NCBI GenBank assembly: GCA_046349435.1
Contig: JAXMCI010000010.1
Location: forward strand, 124,001-188,000
Reading direction: 5' to 3'
Length of the DNA stretch: 64,000 nt
Source: JAXMCI01 sp046349435
GTDB lineage: Bacteria; Pseudomonadota; Alphaproteobacteria; Dongiales; Dongiaceae
The notes beneath the pieces were generated by a model that was given only the letters and a program-made list of their open reading frames with translations, did not search any database and was not told the origin of the DNA. Positions 1 to 8,356 of this stretch are shown piece after piece. The first letter of the stretch is position 1; each line of letters begins with the position of its first letter. The translations under genes and the position numbers were made by a program.

Positions 1-42
1 CGGCTCAATCTCTGGAATTCTGTTGCTCGGAGTGCGCCCATC

Positions 43-450
43 ATGGCTCGCGTAACCGTCGAGGATTGCGTCCTCAGGGTCCCCAACCGCTTCGATCTGG
101 TGATGCTCGCCGCCCAGCGGGCGCGCGACGTCTCGGCCGGGGCGCCACTCACCATCGACCGCGACAACGACAAGAATCCGGTGGTCGCGCTGCGCGAGAT
201 CGCCGACCTGACGGTCCAGCTCGACCATCTCTCGAACAGCCTCGTCCAGGGGCTGCAGAAGCATGTCGAGGTCGACGAGCCGGAGGAGGAGGGCGGCTTC
301 GGCGCCGGCGGCGGCGACCTGCTGTCCGAGCTGCTCGAGGCGCAGGCCGGCCAGGCGGCCGAGGAAGAGCTCGCCATCGAGGGCGAGTTCGAGGACGAGC
401 CGGGCGCCGAGGGCGAGGAAGGCCCGGTCGCCGGCGACCAGGAGGGGTGA
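43..450 (+). CDS. rpoZ: DNA-directed RNA polymerase omega subunit
   Basis: The omega subunit stabilises the beta-prime subunit and assists RNA polymerase assembly. The first 65 residues match the family: MARVTVEDC, then PNRFDLVMLAAQRARDVS and a KNPVVALREIA segment. The 135-residue protein is longer than the short enterobacterial form because of an acidic Glu/Gly-rich tail, which is common in alphaproteobacteria. It is the first gene of a housekeeping operon; the (p)ppGpp enzyme follows after about 80 bases, an arrangement shared by many proteobacteria. Identification is from motif and context. Confidence 0.96.
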   Translation: MARVTVEDCVLRVPNRFDLVMLAAQRARDVSAGAPLTIDRDNDKNPVVALREIADLTVQLDHLSNSLVQGLQKHVEVDEPEEEGGFGAGGGDLLSELLEAQAGQAAEEELAIEGEFEDEPGAEGEEGPVAGDQEG

Positions 451-530
451 CCCCGGCTCCGTCATCGCGGGCGGGCGCGGCGCGCCGCCCCGGCGGCCGC
501 GCGTGAGCGACGGCCGGGAGGGCGCGCGCC

Positions 531-2678
531 ATGATCCGCCAGTACGAGCTGGTCGAGAAGGTCAAGGCCTATGACCCGACCGCCGACGAAGAGGCGCTGA
601 ACCGCGCCTACGTCTTCTCGATGAAGGCGCACGGGTCGCAGGAGCGCGCCTCCGGCGACCCTTATTTTTCCCATCCGCTGCAGGTCGCCGAGATCCTGAC
701 GCGGATGAAGCTCGACTCCGCCTCGATCGTCACCGCGCTGCTGCACGACACGGTCGAGGACACCGACGCGACGCTGGAGGAGATCCAGCAGCTGTTCGGG
801 CCGGAGATCGCCCGCCTGGTCGACGGCGTCACCAAGCTGTCGCGCATCGAGCTGCAGTCCGACAACAGCAAGCATGCGGAGAACTTCCGCAAGCTGGTGC
901 TGGCGATGTCGGCCGACATCCGGGTGCTGCTGGTCAAGCTCGCCGACCGGCTGCACAACATGCAGACGCTGCACTACATCCGCGATCCGGAGAAACGCAA
1001 GCGCATCGCGCTGGAGACCATGGAGATCTATGCCCCGCTCGCCGAGCGCATGGGCATGCAGAACCTGAAGGACGAGCTGGAGAACCTCGCCTTCGCAGTG
1101 CTCAACCCGGAAGCCAAGGAGTCGATCACCCAGCGCCTCAAGTTCCTGCACGAGAGCGGCGGCGACGTGATCGGCCGGGTGATCGGCGAGCTGAAGCGGC
1201 TGTTCGCCGAGCAGGGCATCGACGCCCAGGTCTCCGGGCGCGAGAAGTCGCCCTACTCGATCTGGCGCAAGATGCAGCGCAAGAACATCGGGTTCGAGCA
1301 GCTCTCCGACGTCATGGCCTTCCGCATCGTGGTGCCCGACGTGCCGAGCTGCTACCAGGCGCTGGGCGTGCTGCACGGCACCTACTCGATGGTGCCGGGG
1401 CGGTTCAAGGACTACATCAGCACGCCCAAGCCGAACGGCTACCGCTCGCTGCACACCGGCATCATCGGGCCGGAGCGGCAGCGCATCGAGCTGCAGATCC
1501 GCACCCGCGACATGCACGACGTCGCCGAGCTCGGCGTCGCCGCGCATTGGCAGTACAAGCAGGAGGTGCGCCGCGTCGACGGCCGGCAGTATCGCTGGCT
1601 GCGCGAGCTGCTCGACATCCTGGAGCACGCCTCCGGCCCCGAGGAGTTCCTCGAGCACACCAAGCTCGAGATGTTCCAGGACCAGGTGTTCTGCTTCACC
1701 CCGAAGGGCGACCTGATCGCGCTGCCGCGCGGCGCCACCCCGGTCGACTTCGCCTACGCCGTGCACTCGCAGGTCGGCGACACCTGCGTCGGCGCCAAGA
1801 TCAACGGCCGGCTGATGCCGCTGCGCAGCGAGCTGCACAACGGCGACCAGGTCGAGGTCGTCACCTCGCGCGCCCAGACGCCGTCGCCGACCTGGGAACG
1901 CTTCGTCGTCACCGGCAAGGCGCGCGCCTGCATCCGGCGCTTCGTGCGCACCCAGCAGCGCCAGCAATATCTCGAGCTCGGCAAGTCGATCCTGCAGAAG
2001 GCCTTCCGCCAGGACGGCTACGAGCTGACCGAGAAGGGGCTGGAGGGCGCCCTCAAGAAGCTCAAGGCGGGCAGCCTGGACGACCTCTACGCCGCGGTGG
2101 GCGAGGGGCTGCTCGGCAGCCGCGAGGTGATCGGCGCCGTCTTCCCGGGCAGCAAGGCGACGCCGCGCGAGGGCGAGAAGGTGGTGCCGCTGCGCCGCGC
2201 CCGCAAGGACAAGGAGCAGAAGGAGCTGGCGGTGCCGATCACCGGGCTGATCCCCGGCATGGCGCTGCATTTCGCCGGCTGCTGCCACCCGCTGCCGGGC
2301 GACCGCATCGTCGGCATCGTCACCACCGGCAAGGGCGTCACGATCCACACCATCGACTGCGAGACGCTGGAGACCTTTGCCGACGCGCCGGAGCGCTGGC
2401 TTGACGTCGCCTGGGGGCGCAACCCCGACGAGGCCGGCGTCCATGTCGGCCGCATCGCCGTGGTCATCGCCAACGAGCCGGGCAGCCTCGGCGCGCTCTC
2501 GACCGCCATCGGCCGCAGCCAGGGCAACATCTCCAACCTGCGCATCACCAACCGCTCGGTCGACTTCTTCGAGCTGACCATCGACGTCGAGGTCAAGGAC
2601 GTCCGCCACCTCACCAACATCATCGCCGCGCTGCGCGCCATGCCGGTGATCAACTCGGTGGAGCGGGCGCGGGGGTAG
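531..2678 (+). CDS. Bifunctional (p)ppGpp synthetase/hydrolase, RelA/SpoT family
   Basis: This enzyme makes and degrades the stringent-response alarmone (p)ppGpp. Its 715 residues fit the long Rel/SpoT family. An HD hydrolase domain lies in the first 200 residues, with LLHDTVEDTDA as the metal-binding motif. The synthetase domain follows at about 230-340, containing RFKD and NGYRSLHTG. A TGS domain lies near 385-445 (FCFTPKGDLIALPRG) and an ACT domain near the C-terminus. The RFKD motif (R-x-K-D) is the version found in bifunctional enzymes, whereas synthetase-only RelA has an acidic version. A GGGAGG-type ribosome site precedes the ATG. In alphaproteobacteria a single gene of this type usually does both jobs, named rel, relA or spoT. 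Confidence 0.96.
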   Translation: MIRQYELVEKVKAYDPTADEEALNRAYVFSMKAHGSQERASGDPYFSHPLQVAEILTRMKLDSASIVTALLHDTVEDTDATLEEIQQLFGPEIARLVDGVTKLSRIELQSDNSKHAENFRKLVLAMSADIRVLLVKLADRLHNMQTLHYIRDPEKRKRIALETMEIYAPLAERMGMQNLKDELENLAFAVLNPEAKESITQRLKFLHESGGDVIGRVIGELKRLFAEQGIDAQVSGREKSPYSIWRKMQRKNIGFEQLSDVMAFRIVVPDVPSCYQALGVLHGTYSMVPGRFKDYISTPKPNGYRSLHTGIIGPERQRIELQIRTRDMHDVAELGVAAHWQYKQEVRRVDGRQYRWLRELLDILEHASGPEEFLEHTKLEMFQDQVFCFTPKGDLIALPRGATPVDFAYAVHSQVGDTCVGAKINGRLMPLRSELHNGDQVEVVTSRAQTPSPTWERFVVTGKARACIRRFVRTQQRQQYLELGKSILQKAFRQDGYELTEKGLEGALKKLKAGSLDDLYAAVGEGLLGSREVIGAVFPGSKATPREGEKVVPLRRARKDKEQKELAVPITGLIPGMALHFAGCCHPLPGDRIVGIVTTGKGVTIHTIDCETLETFADAPERWLDVAWGRNPDEAGVHVGRIAVVIANEPGSLGALSTAIGRSQGNISNLRITNRSVDFFELTIDVEVKDVRHLTNIIAALRAMPVINSVERARG

Positions 2679-2782
2679 GCGGCTCTTCCCGTTTCGCGGG
2701 CGAGCGGACCGGGCCTCGACGGGCGACCCAGGGTCGCGGGCCTTGCCGCGGCCGGCCGCATTCGTCTATCACTCGCGCGGCC

Positions 2783-3190
2783 ATGATCATCGGCATCGGC
2801 AGCGACATCATCGACATCCGCCGCATCGAGCGCACGCTGGAGCGGTTCGGCAGCCGTTTCGTCGACCGGCTCTTCACCGAGACCGAGCAGCGCAAGGCGG
2901 AGGGCCGCGCCGGCCGCGCCGCCACCTACGCCAAGCGCTTCGCCGCCAAGGAGGCCTGCGCCAAGGCGCTCGGCACCGGCTTCCGCGCCGGCATCTACTG
3001 GCGCGACCTCGGCGTCGTCAACCTGCCCTCGGGCAAGCCGACCATGCTGCTGACAGGCGGGGCCGCCGCAAGGCTGGCGGCGATCACCCCGCCCGGGATG
3101 CAGGCGCAGATCGACCTCTCGATCACCGACGACCACCCGCAGGCCCAGGCCATCGTGATCATCTCGGCGGTGCCGCGCGGCGGCCACTGA
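2783..3190 (+). CDS. acpS: Holo-[acyl-carrier-protein] synthase
   Basis: AcpS transfers the 4'-phosphopantetheine arm from coenzyme A to a serine of apo acyl carrier protein, activating it for fatty acid synthesis. The 135-residue length is typical. The two family signatures are visible: MIIGIGSDIIDIRRIE at the N-terminus, with the metal-binding aspartate, and FAAKEACAKALGTG around residue 53, with the metal-binding glutamate. The gene sits between the (p)ppGpp enzyme and lepB, as in many alphaproteobacteria. A pdxJ gene, often found just upstream in relatives, is absent. Confidence 0.95.
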   Translation: MIIGIGSDIIDIRRIERTLERFGSRFVDRLFTETEQRKAEGRAGRAATYAKRFAAKEACAKALGTGFRAGIYWRDLGVVNLPSGKPTMLLTGGAAARLAAITPPGMQAQIDLSITDDHPQAQAIVIISAVPRGGH

Positions 3191-3321
3191 ATCCCAGGCC
3201 GCCCGGGCCGATCCGGCCGGGGCGGAGACCCTTGACAGCACAGGACGTCACTGGCTCCATGACCCGCCGGCTAAGCGACACCCCGCCCGCCCGATCCCAG
3301 AGCTCTTCAGGTCAGGTCCCG

Positions 3322-4053
3322 ATGGCGAAGAAGAAAGGGGGCGGCTTCCTCGAGGTCGTCCGGACGGTGGTGATCGCGGTGCTGATCGCCATCGGCATCC
3401 GCAGCTTCGCCTACGAGCCCTTCAACATCCCGTCCGGCTCGATGAAGCCGACCCTGCTGATCGGCGACTACCTCTTCGTCTCGAAATGGTCCTACGGCTA
3501 CAGCCGCTACTCCCTGCCGTTCGGCCTGCCGCTGTTCTCGGGCCGGATCTTCGGCAGCCCGCCGGAGCGCGGCGACGTCGCCGTCTTCAAGCTGCCGACC
3601 GACCCCAAGGTCGACTACATCAAGCGCATCATCGGCCTGCCCGGCGACCAGATCCAGGTGCGCCGCGGCATCCTCTACATCAACGGCCAGGCGGTGCAGC
3701 GCCAGCCGATCGACGACTATGTCGACGAGAACGGCGAGCGGCTGAAGCAGTACATCGAGACGCTGCCGAACGGCGTGCAGCACCGCATCCTGGAGCGCAG
3801 CGACGACGGCCCGCTCGACGACACCGACGTCTACAACGTGCCGCCCGGCCACTACTTCGCGATGGGCGACAACCGCGACAATTCGCAGGACAGCCGGGTG
3901 CTCGGTGCCGTCGGCTACGTGCCGGCGGAGAACCTGGTCGGCCGGGCCGAGTTCCTGTTCTTCTCGATCAGCGGCGGGGCGGAGTTCTGGGAGGTCTGGA
4001 AGTGGCCGGAGTCGATCCGCTGGGGCCGGCTGTTCCACACCGCGCAGAGGTGA
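3322..4053 (+). CDS. lepB: Signal peptidase I
   Basis: LepB cleaves signal peptides from exported proteins at the outer face of the inner membrane. The 243-residue protein starts with a short basic stretch (MAKKKGGG) and one transmembrane helix at about residues 10-27. The catalytic serine motif follows (NIPSGSMKPTLLIGDY), then the catalytic lysine region (DYIKRIIGLPGDQI) and the C-terminal GDNRDNSQDSR box. The ATG at 3322 was chosen because it places the basic N-terminus directly before the membrane helix; the frame is open further upstream but without family similarity. Its TGA overlaps the GTG start of rnc, indicating translational coupling. Confidence 0.95.
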   Translation: MAKKKGGGFLEVVRTVVIAVLIAIGIRSFAYEPFNIPSGSMKPTLLIGDYLFVSKWSYGYSRYSLPFGLPLFSGRIFGSPPERGDVAVFKLPTDPKVDYIKRIIGLPGDQIQVRRGILYINGQAVQRQPIDDYVDENGERLKQYIETLPNGVQHRILERSDDGPLDDTDVYNVPPGHYFAMGDNRDNSQDSRVLGAVGYVPAENLVGRAEFLFFSISGGAEFWEVWKWPESIRWGRLFHTAQR

Positions 4054-4748
4054 GCGAGGCCGAGCCCGGCGCCGCGCATCCGCTCGAGACGGCGCTCGGC
4101 CACGCCTTCGCGGATCCCGGGCTGCTGATCCAGGCGCTGACCCACCCCAGCATCGGCCGCGGCGGCCCGGCCGGCGGCTACGAGCGGCTGGAGTTCCTCG
4201 GCGACCGGGTGCTCGGGCTGGTCGTCGCCGACCTGCTCTATCGCGGCTTTCCCGACGCCACCGAGGGCGCGCTGGCGCGCCGCTTCGCCCAGCTGGTGCG
4301 GCGCGAGAGCCTGGCGCGCGTCGCCGCGGCGATCGACCTCGCGCCGCACATCCGGCTGTCGCGCGGCGAGGCCGAGAGCGGCGGCCGCGACAATGCCGGG
4401 CTGCTCGCCGATTGCTGCGAGGCGGTGATCGGGGCGCTCTGGCTCGATGGCGGGCTGGAGGCCGCCGCGCCGCTGATCCAGCGCTTCTGGGTGCCGATGA
4501 TCGCCGAGGCGGCGACGCCGCCGCAGGATGCCCGCACCGCGCTGCAGGACTGGGCCCAGGCGCGCGCCCTGCCGCTGCCGAGCTATCGCACGGTCGGGGA
4601 ATCCGGCCCGCCGCACGATCCGACCTTCGTCGTCGCGGTCGCGGTCGAGGGCCAGCCGCCGGCCGAGGGCACCGCGCGCTCCAAGCGTGCCGCGGCAACC
4701 GCGGCCGCCGCCGCCATGCTGGCGCGACTGGGGCTCGCCCATGACTGA
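4050..4748 (+). CDS. rnc: Ribonuclease III
   Basis: RNase III cuts double-stranded RNA in rRNA precursors and regulatory duplexes. The protein is 232 residues. The catalytic signature ERLEFLGDRVLGLVVADLL lies near residues 45-65, and a double-stranded RNA-binding domain covers about residues 155-230, starting at the TALQDWAQARALPLPSY segment. The GTG start at 4050 shares bases with the lepB stop codon. The 3' end overlaps the era start by eight bases. The lepB-rnc-era order is a conserved operon in proteobacteria. Confidence 0.95.
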   Translation: MSEAEPGAAHPLETALGHAFADPGLLIQALTHPSIGRGGPAGGYERLEFLGDRVLGLVVADLLYRGFPDATEGALARRFAQLVRRESLARVAAAIDLAPHIRLSRGEAESGGRDNAGLLADCCEAVIGALWLDGGLEAAAPLIQRFWVPMIAEAATPPQDARTALQDWAQARALPLPSYRTVGESGPPHDPTFVVAVAVEGQPPAEGTARSKRAAATAAAAAMLARLGLAHD

Positions 4749-5670
4749 GACCGTCGCTCCCGCGCCGGCGGCCGAGGAACGCCGCTTCGGCTTCGTCGCC
4801 GTGCTCGGCGCCCCCAATGCCGGCAAGTCGACCCTGGTCAACCGGCTGGTCGGCGCCAAGGTGTCGATCGTCTCGCCCAAGGTGCAGACGACCCGCACCC
4901 GGGTGCTCGGCATCGCCATCCGCGGCGCGGCCCAGCTGGTCTTCGTCGACACGCCGGGGATCTTCACGCCGCGCCGCCGGCTCGACCGCTCGATGGTCGC
5001 CGCCGCCTGGCGGGGTGCCGCCGACGCCGACCTGGTGCTGCTGCTGGTCGACGCGGCGAAGCCGCGGCTCGACGAGGACACCCGCGGCATCATGGCCGGG
5101 CTGCGGCAGTCCGGCCGCAAGGCGGTGCTCGCCCTCAACAAGGTCGACGTCATCCGGCCGGAGAAGCTGCTCGGGCTGACCGCCGAGCTCGACGCCACCG
5201 GGCTCTTCACCGACATCTTCATGATCTCGGCGCTGACCGGCGACGGGGTCGAGGATCTCGCGGCCAACCTCGCCGGGCGGCTGCCGCCCGGCCCCTGGCA
5301 CTTCCCCGAGGACCAGCTCTCCGACATGCCGCAGCGGCTGCTGGCGGCCGAGCTGACGCGCGAGCAGCTCTTCATCCAGCTGCATCGCGAGCTGCCCTAC
5401 GCGCTCACCGTCGAGAGCGAGACCTGGGAGGAGTTCGACGATGGCAGCGTCAAGATCAACCAGGTGATCTTCGTCCGCCGCGACAGCCAGAAGGCGATCG
5501 TGCTCGGCAAGGGCGGCCAGCGCATCAAGGCGGTGCGCGAGGCGGCGCAGAAGGAGCTGGCCGAGATGCTCGGCCGCCCGGTGCACCTCTTCCTCTACGT
5601 CAAGGTGCGCGAGGGCTGGCAGGACGACCCCGAGCGCTACCGCGAGCTGGGGCTCGACTTCAACAGCTGA
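4741..5670 (+). CDS. era: GTPase Era
   Basis: Era is an essential GTPase that binds the 3' end of 16S rRNA and helps mature the 30S subunit. In 309 residues it shows the G1 loop GAPNAGKST, the G3 motif DTPGI, the G4 motif NKVD and a C-terminal KH RNA-binding domain with VLGKGGQRIKAVREAA. The ATG overlaps the end of rnc, so the two are probably co-translated. In many alphaproteobacteria recO follows directly; here recO lies about 10 kb further along. Confidence 0.96.
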   Translation: MTETVAPAPAAEERRFGFVAVLGAPNAGKSTLVNRLVGAKVSIVSPKVQTTRTRVLGIAIRGAAQLVFVDTPGIFTPRRRLDRSMVAAAWRGAADADLVLLLVDAAKPRLDEDTRGIMAGLRQSGRKAVLALNKVDVIRPEKLLGLTAELDATGLFTDIFMISALTGDGVEDLAANLAGRLPPGPWHFPEDQLSDMPQRLLAAELTREQLFIQLHRELPYALTVESETWEEFDDGSVKINQVIFVRRDSQKAIVLGKGGQRIKAVREAAQKELAEMLGRPVHLFLYVKVREGWQDDPERYRELGLDFNS

Positions 5671-5690
5671 GACGAGGCGGCAGCGTGCCG

Positions 5691-5773
5691 GCCCTCATGC
5701 TTGGACAAGCTCAGCATGAGGGCTCAGGGACGGCGGCCGCTCCTTTGAACCTCGTCCCGAGCTTGTCGAAGGG
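5691..5773. repeat. REP-like inverted repeat pair
   Basis: A perfect 10-base inverted repeat (GCCCTCATGC at 5691-5700 and its complement at 5714-5723) encloses a 13-base loop containing GGACAAGCTCAGC. A second, inverted and diverged copy of the same module (CTCGTCCCGAGCTTGTCGAA) lies at 5751-5770. Motifs of the form TTCGACAAGCTCAGGATGAGG are widely dispersed between genes in alphaproteobacteria. The hairpin could also act as a terminator for the convergent genes on either side. Confidence 0.6.
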
Positions 5774-5800
5774 CGCGGCCGGCACCGCCGTGCCGCCGAC

Positions 5801-6829
5801 CTATAGCGGCCGGTCGTAGGGCGCCGCCACCACCAGGCAGCAGTTCCCCGGCTTCACGCGGCCGGGCTGGCGGCGGGAATAGAGGATGCCGTCGGCGTTG
5901 TAGTGGACGGTGTCGGGCGCGCGGGTCGGGTCCCAGGTGCAGTGGATGCGGCCGGCCGGCTCGCCGCGGCGGACCCGGCTGCCCTTGGCGTGGAACGGCT
6001 CGAAGATGCCGTCCATGGTGGCGAAGACGAAGGCGTCGGCGCCGGGCAGCTCGAGCAGCTGGCCGTCGCCGCTCTTCGGCGTCGCGCGCTCCGGCGGCAG
6101 CACGCCGAGATGGGCCAGCACGTTGTTGACGCCGCGCCGGCAGATCTGGATCGCCTCGGGCGTCACCGTGCCGCCGCCAGCCATCTCGGTGCCGACCGTG
6201 ATCAGACCGGCGCGGCTGGCCGTCGCGGTGGCGGTGCGCGGCTCGCCGAGATTGCCGATCACCACCGTCATCGGCGCGTCGAAGGCGAGCGCGGCGTCGA
6301 TGTTCTTGCGGCGCAGCACCGGATCGTCGGTCGGCTCGATGATGGCGCTCGGCAGGATGTCGAGCGAGGAGCCGCCGGAATGCAGGTCGAGGAAGGCGTC
6401 GCCGCGCGGGAAGACGTGGTCGCTGACGAAGGCGGAGATCTGCTGGGTGATGGTGCCGCGCGGCTCGCCCGGGAAGGTGCGGTTGAAGTTGAGATGGTCG
6501 ACCGAGGAGGTGCGCTTGCCGGCCATCACCGCATGGACGTTGTTGGCCGGCATCATGATCAGCCGGCCCTGGATCTGCGCCGGGTCGAGCTCGCGGATCA
6601 TCTCGCAGATGACGATCGGGCCCTCGTACTCGTCGCCGTGGTTGCCGCCCTCGAGGATCACCGTCGGGCCGCTGCCGTTGGCGATCACCGCCAGCGGCAC
6701 GCGGGTCACGCCCCAGGCGTCGTCGTCGGGCGAGTGCGGGATCATCAGGAACCCGACCTGCTTCCCCGGCTTGTCGAGGTCGACGGTCGTGAAGGCGCTG
6801 GAGGCGCGGGGCTGCAGTGCGTTGGTCAT
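5801..6829 (-). CDS. Succinylglutamate desuccinylase/aspartoacylase family deacylase, DoeB-like
   Basis: This is a zinc-dependent amide hydrolase of the AstE/AspA superfamily. Zinc-ligand motifs are visible: GGNHGDEYEG (His and Glu) near residue 60 and FLDLHSGGSS (His) further on. The 342-residue length and overall pattern resemble DoeB-type enzymes that remove acyl groups from acetyl-diaminobutyrate in ectoine breakdown, but the true substrate is not clear. The start at 6829 (MTNALQ) is preferred over upstream in-frame codons because similarity begins there. It is divergent from the RidA-like gene, and the shared gap holds an operator-like palindrome, so both may answer to the TetR regulator at 11.3 kb. 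Confidence 0.82.
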   Translation of the reverse strand: MTNALQPRASSAFTTVDLDKPGKQVGFLMIPHSPDDDAWGVTRVPLAVIANGSGPTVILEGGNHGDEYEGPIVICEMIRELDPAQIQGRLIMMPANNVHAVMAGKRTSSVDHLNFNRTFPGEPRGTITQQISAFVSDHVFPRGDAFLDLHSGGSSLDILPSAIIEPTDDPVLRRKNIDAALAFDAPMTVVIGNLGEPRTATATASRAGLITVGTEMAGGGTVTPEAIQICRRGVNNVLAHLGVLPPERATPKSGDGQLLELPGADAFVFATMDGIFEPFHAKGSRVRRGEPAGRIHCTWDPTRAPDTVHYNADGILYSRRQPGRVKPGNCCLVVAAPYDRPL

Positions 6830-6942
6830 GGCGGGGATCTCTTCAGAGGGGCGGGACGTCGGCTCCATGCCACACGAGACGGCGGCCGGACGCAAGGCCC
6901 GGCTTGAGCCGGGACGGGCATCCTGCAGCCCGGGCGGTCGCG

Positions 6943-6980
6943 TTGACAGGCGACTGACTTCTTAGTAAGTCAGCACTGAC
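6943..6980 (+). promoter_or_regulatory. Promoter with TetR-type operator
   Basis: A perfect -35 TTGACA (6943-6948) is followed 17 bases later by TAAGTC (6966-6971) as a -10. The palindrome TGACTTCTTAGTAAGTCA (6955-6972) overlaps the -10. The stretch from -35 to operator is nearly identical to the divergent site at 11232-11261, reading in the opposite direction. A second 12-base palindrome, GTCAGCACTGAC, occupies 6969-6980. Repressor binding here would block RNA polymerase. The regulator assignment is inferred. Confidence 0.72.
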
Positions 6981-7015
6981 CTGCACGAAAGTCAATTGCC
7001 GGGGGAGGGGACGCC

Positions 7016-8245
7016 GTGAAGCAGCAGAGAATCTCGCCCAGGGATCACCGCGGCGGCGCGGCGCGCGGCGCGGCCCAGGCGGTGCGGGCCGGCAACCTGA
7101 TCCTGGTCGGCGCGCAGATGTCGCTCGACGAGCAGGGCAGGGTGGTGGGCGGCGACGTCGCCACCCAGGCGCGCAACTGCTTCGAATCGCTGCGCCGGGT
7201 GCTGGCCGAGGCCGGCGCCGGCATGGACGACGTGGTCAAGCACAACATCTACTTCGACTGTCCCGGCGACGCCGCGGCGGTGCGCCGCTTCCTCGACGAG
7301 GTCGACAAGGTCCGCCTCGACTACTTCAGGGATCCCGGGCCGGTCACCACCGAGACGCGCCTCGGGCTCGACGTCGAGGGCGCGCTGCTGCAGATCGACG
7401 CCTGGGCGGTGGTCGGCGGGCCGCGCGAGCGGCTGATGCCGAAGGGCCATTGGAGCTGGGACCGCGCGCTGCCCTTCTCGCAGGGCTGGAAGTGCGGCGA
7501 CCTGATCTTCGTCGGCGGCCAGCGCTCGCTCGACGCCCAGGGCCGGCTGCTCGGCCAGGGCGACATCGAGGTGCAGACCGCCGAGGTCTTCCGCAACCTC
7601 GAGACGGTGCTGCAGGAGGGCGGCGGCGACCGCAACAACCTGATGCGGCAGAACACCTTCTTCCGCTTCTTCGGGCAGGGCCGCGAGGTCACCCAGTACT
7701 GGGAGAAGATGACCAATGTGCGCCGGCGCTACATGTCGGTGCCGTCGGCCGCCGGCGCCGGGCTGCGCATCACCGGCTTCGCCAATCCCGAGGAGCTGAT
7801 CCAGGTCGAGGGCATCGGCATGCTGGGCGAGGACAAGCTGCGCCTCGACCCCAAGGACCACTGGGACTGGAGCATCCCGGGCAGCCAGTTCACCCAGGGC
7901 TGGCGGATCGGCCCCTACGCCTTCATCGGCGGCCAGATCTCGGCCGACAGCAAAGCCAAGGCGGTTGGTGCGGACATGGAGGCCCAGGCCCGCAACGTCT
8001 ACCGCTTCATCCGCAAGACCCTGGCCGAGGGCGGCCTCGACGAGAGCCACGTCGCCAAGCTCTACATCTACTACTACGCCGACGGCGACTGGGCCGACAT
8101 CGCGGCGACGCGCGAGACCATCGCCCGGGTGCAGCGCGAGTTCTACGGCGACCCCGGGCCGGCGGTCACCGCGGTGCGGGTCTCGGGCTTCGCCTTCGAG
8201 GACCTGCTGATCGAGATCGAGGCCTTCGCGATCTGCCCGGACTGA
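7016..8245 (+). CDS. RidA (YjgF/YER057c/UK114) family protein with three tandem domains
   Basis: RidA proteins hydrolyse reactive enamine/imine intermediates made by amino acid enzymes and normally assemble as trimers of about 130 residues per chain. This 409-residue protein holds three consecutive RidA-like domains, roughly 15-135, 155-270 and 293-409. Each starts with a G-x-hydrophobic-G-GQ motif (LILVGAQ, LIFVGGQ, AFIGGQ). Each keeps an arginine at the position expected for the substrate-binding Arg (Arg115, Arg251, Arg388). The GTG start is preceded by GGGGGAGGGG at 7001-7010. It is probably controlled with the ABC transporter by the TetR regulator, suggesting a role in catabolism of an amino acid-like substrate. 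Confidence 0.85.
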   Translation: MKQQRISPRDHRGGAARGAAQAVRAGNLILVGAQMSLDEQGRVVGGDVATQARNCFESLRRVLAEAGAGMDDVVKHNIYFDCPGDAAAVRRFLDEVDKVRLDYFRDPGPVTTETRLGLDVEGALLQIDAWAVVGGPRERLMPKGHWSWDRALPFSQGWKCGDLIFVGGQRSLDAQGRLLGQGDIEVQTAEVFRNLETVLQEGGGDRNNLMRQNTFFRFFGQGREVTQYWEKMTNVRRRYMSVPSAAGAGLRITGFANPEELIQVEGIGMLGEDKLRLDPKDHWDWSIPGSQFTQGWRIGPYAFIGGQISADSKAKAVGADMEAQARNVYRFIRKTLAEGGLDESHVAKLYIYYYADGDWADIAATRETIARVQREFYGDPGPAVTAVRVSGFAFEDLLIEIEAFAICPD

Positions 8246-8279
8246 GGGTCGCCGGAAGCCGAGTAAGCCGAAAAGCATC

Positions 8280-8308
8280 GGGGCGGCGGATCTGCGATCC
8301 GCCGCCCC
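8280..8308. terminator. Bidirectional terminator-like hairpin
   Basis: A perfect 13-base inverted repeat (GGGGCGGCGGATC, loop TGC, then its complement) lies between two convergent genes ending at 8245 and 8357. There is no strong T-tract on the plus side; on the minus side the stem is followed by CGATGCTTTT. It most likely terminates the substrate-binding-protein end of the ABC operon and possibly both units. Confidence 0.7.
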
Positions 8309-8356
8309 GGCTTCGTTGCGTCGCCGCCTACGCTTCGGCGGCCGCGCCCTCTCGTG

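Noticed and set aside
462..2609. Long open frame on the minus strand opposite the (p)ppGpp enzyme, similar in length to the real gene
   Set aside because: It is a GC-skew shadow: amino acid content is dominated by Ala, Arg, Leu, Val and Asp with no family motif, and the plus-strand gene explains the sequence.
3307..5586. Long minus-strand frame across lepB, rnc and era
   Set aside because: It covers three well-identified plus-strand genes and shows no recognisable protein family.
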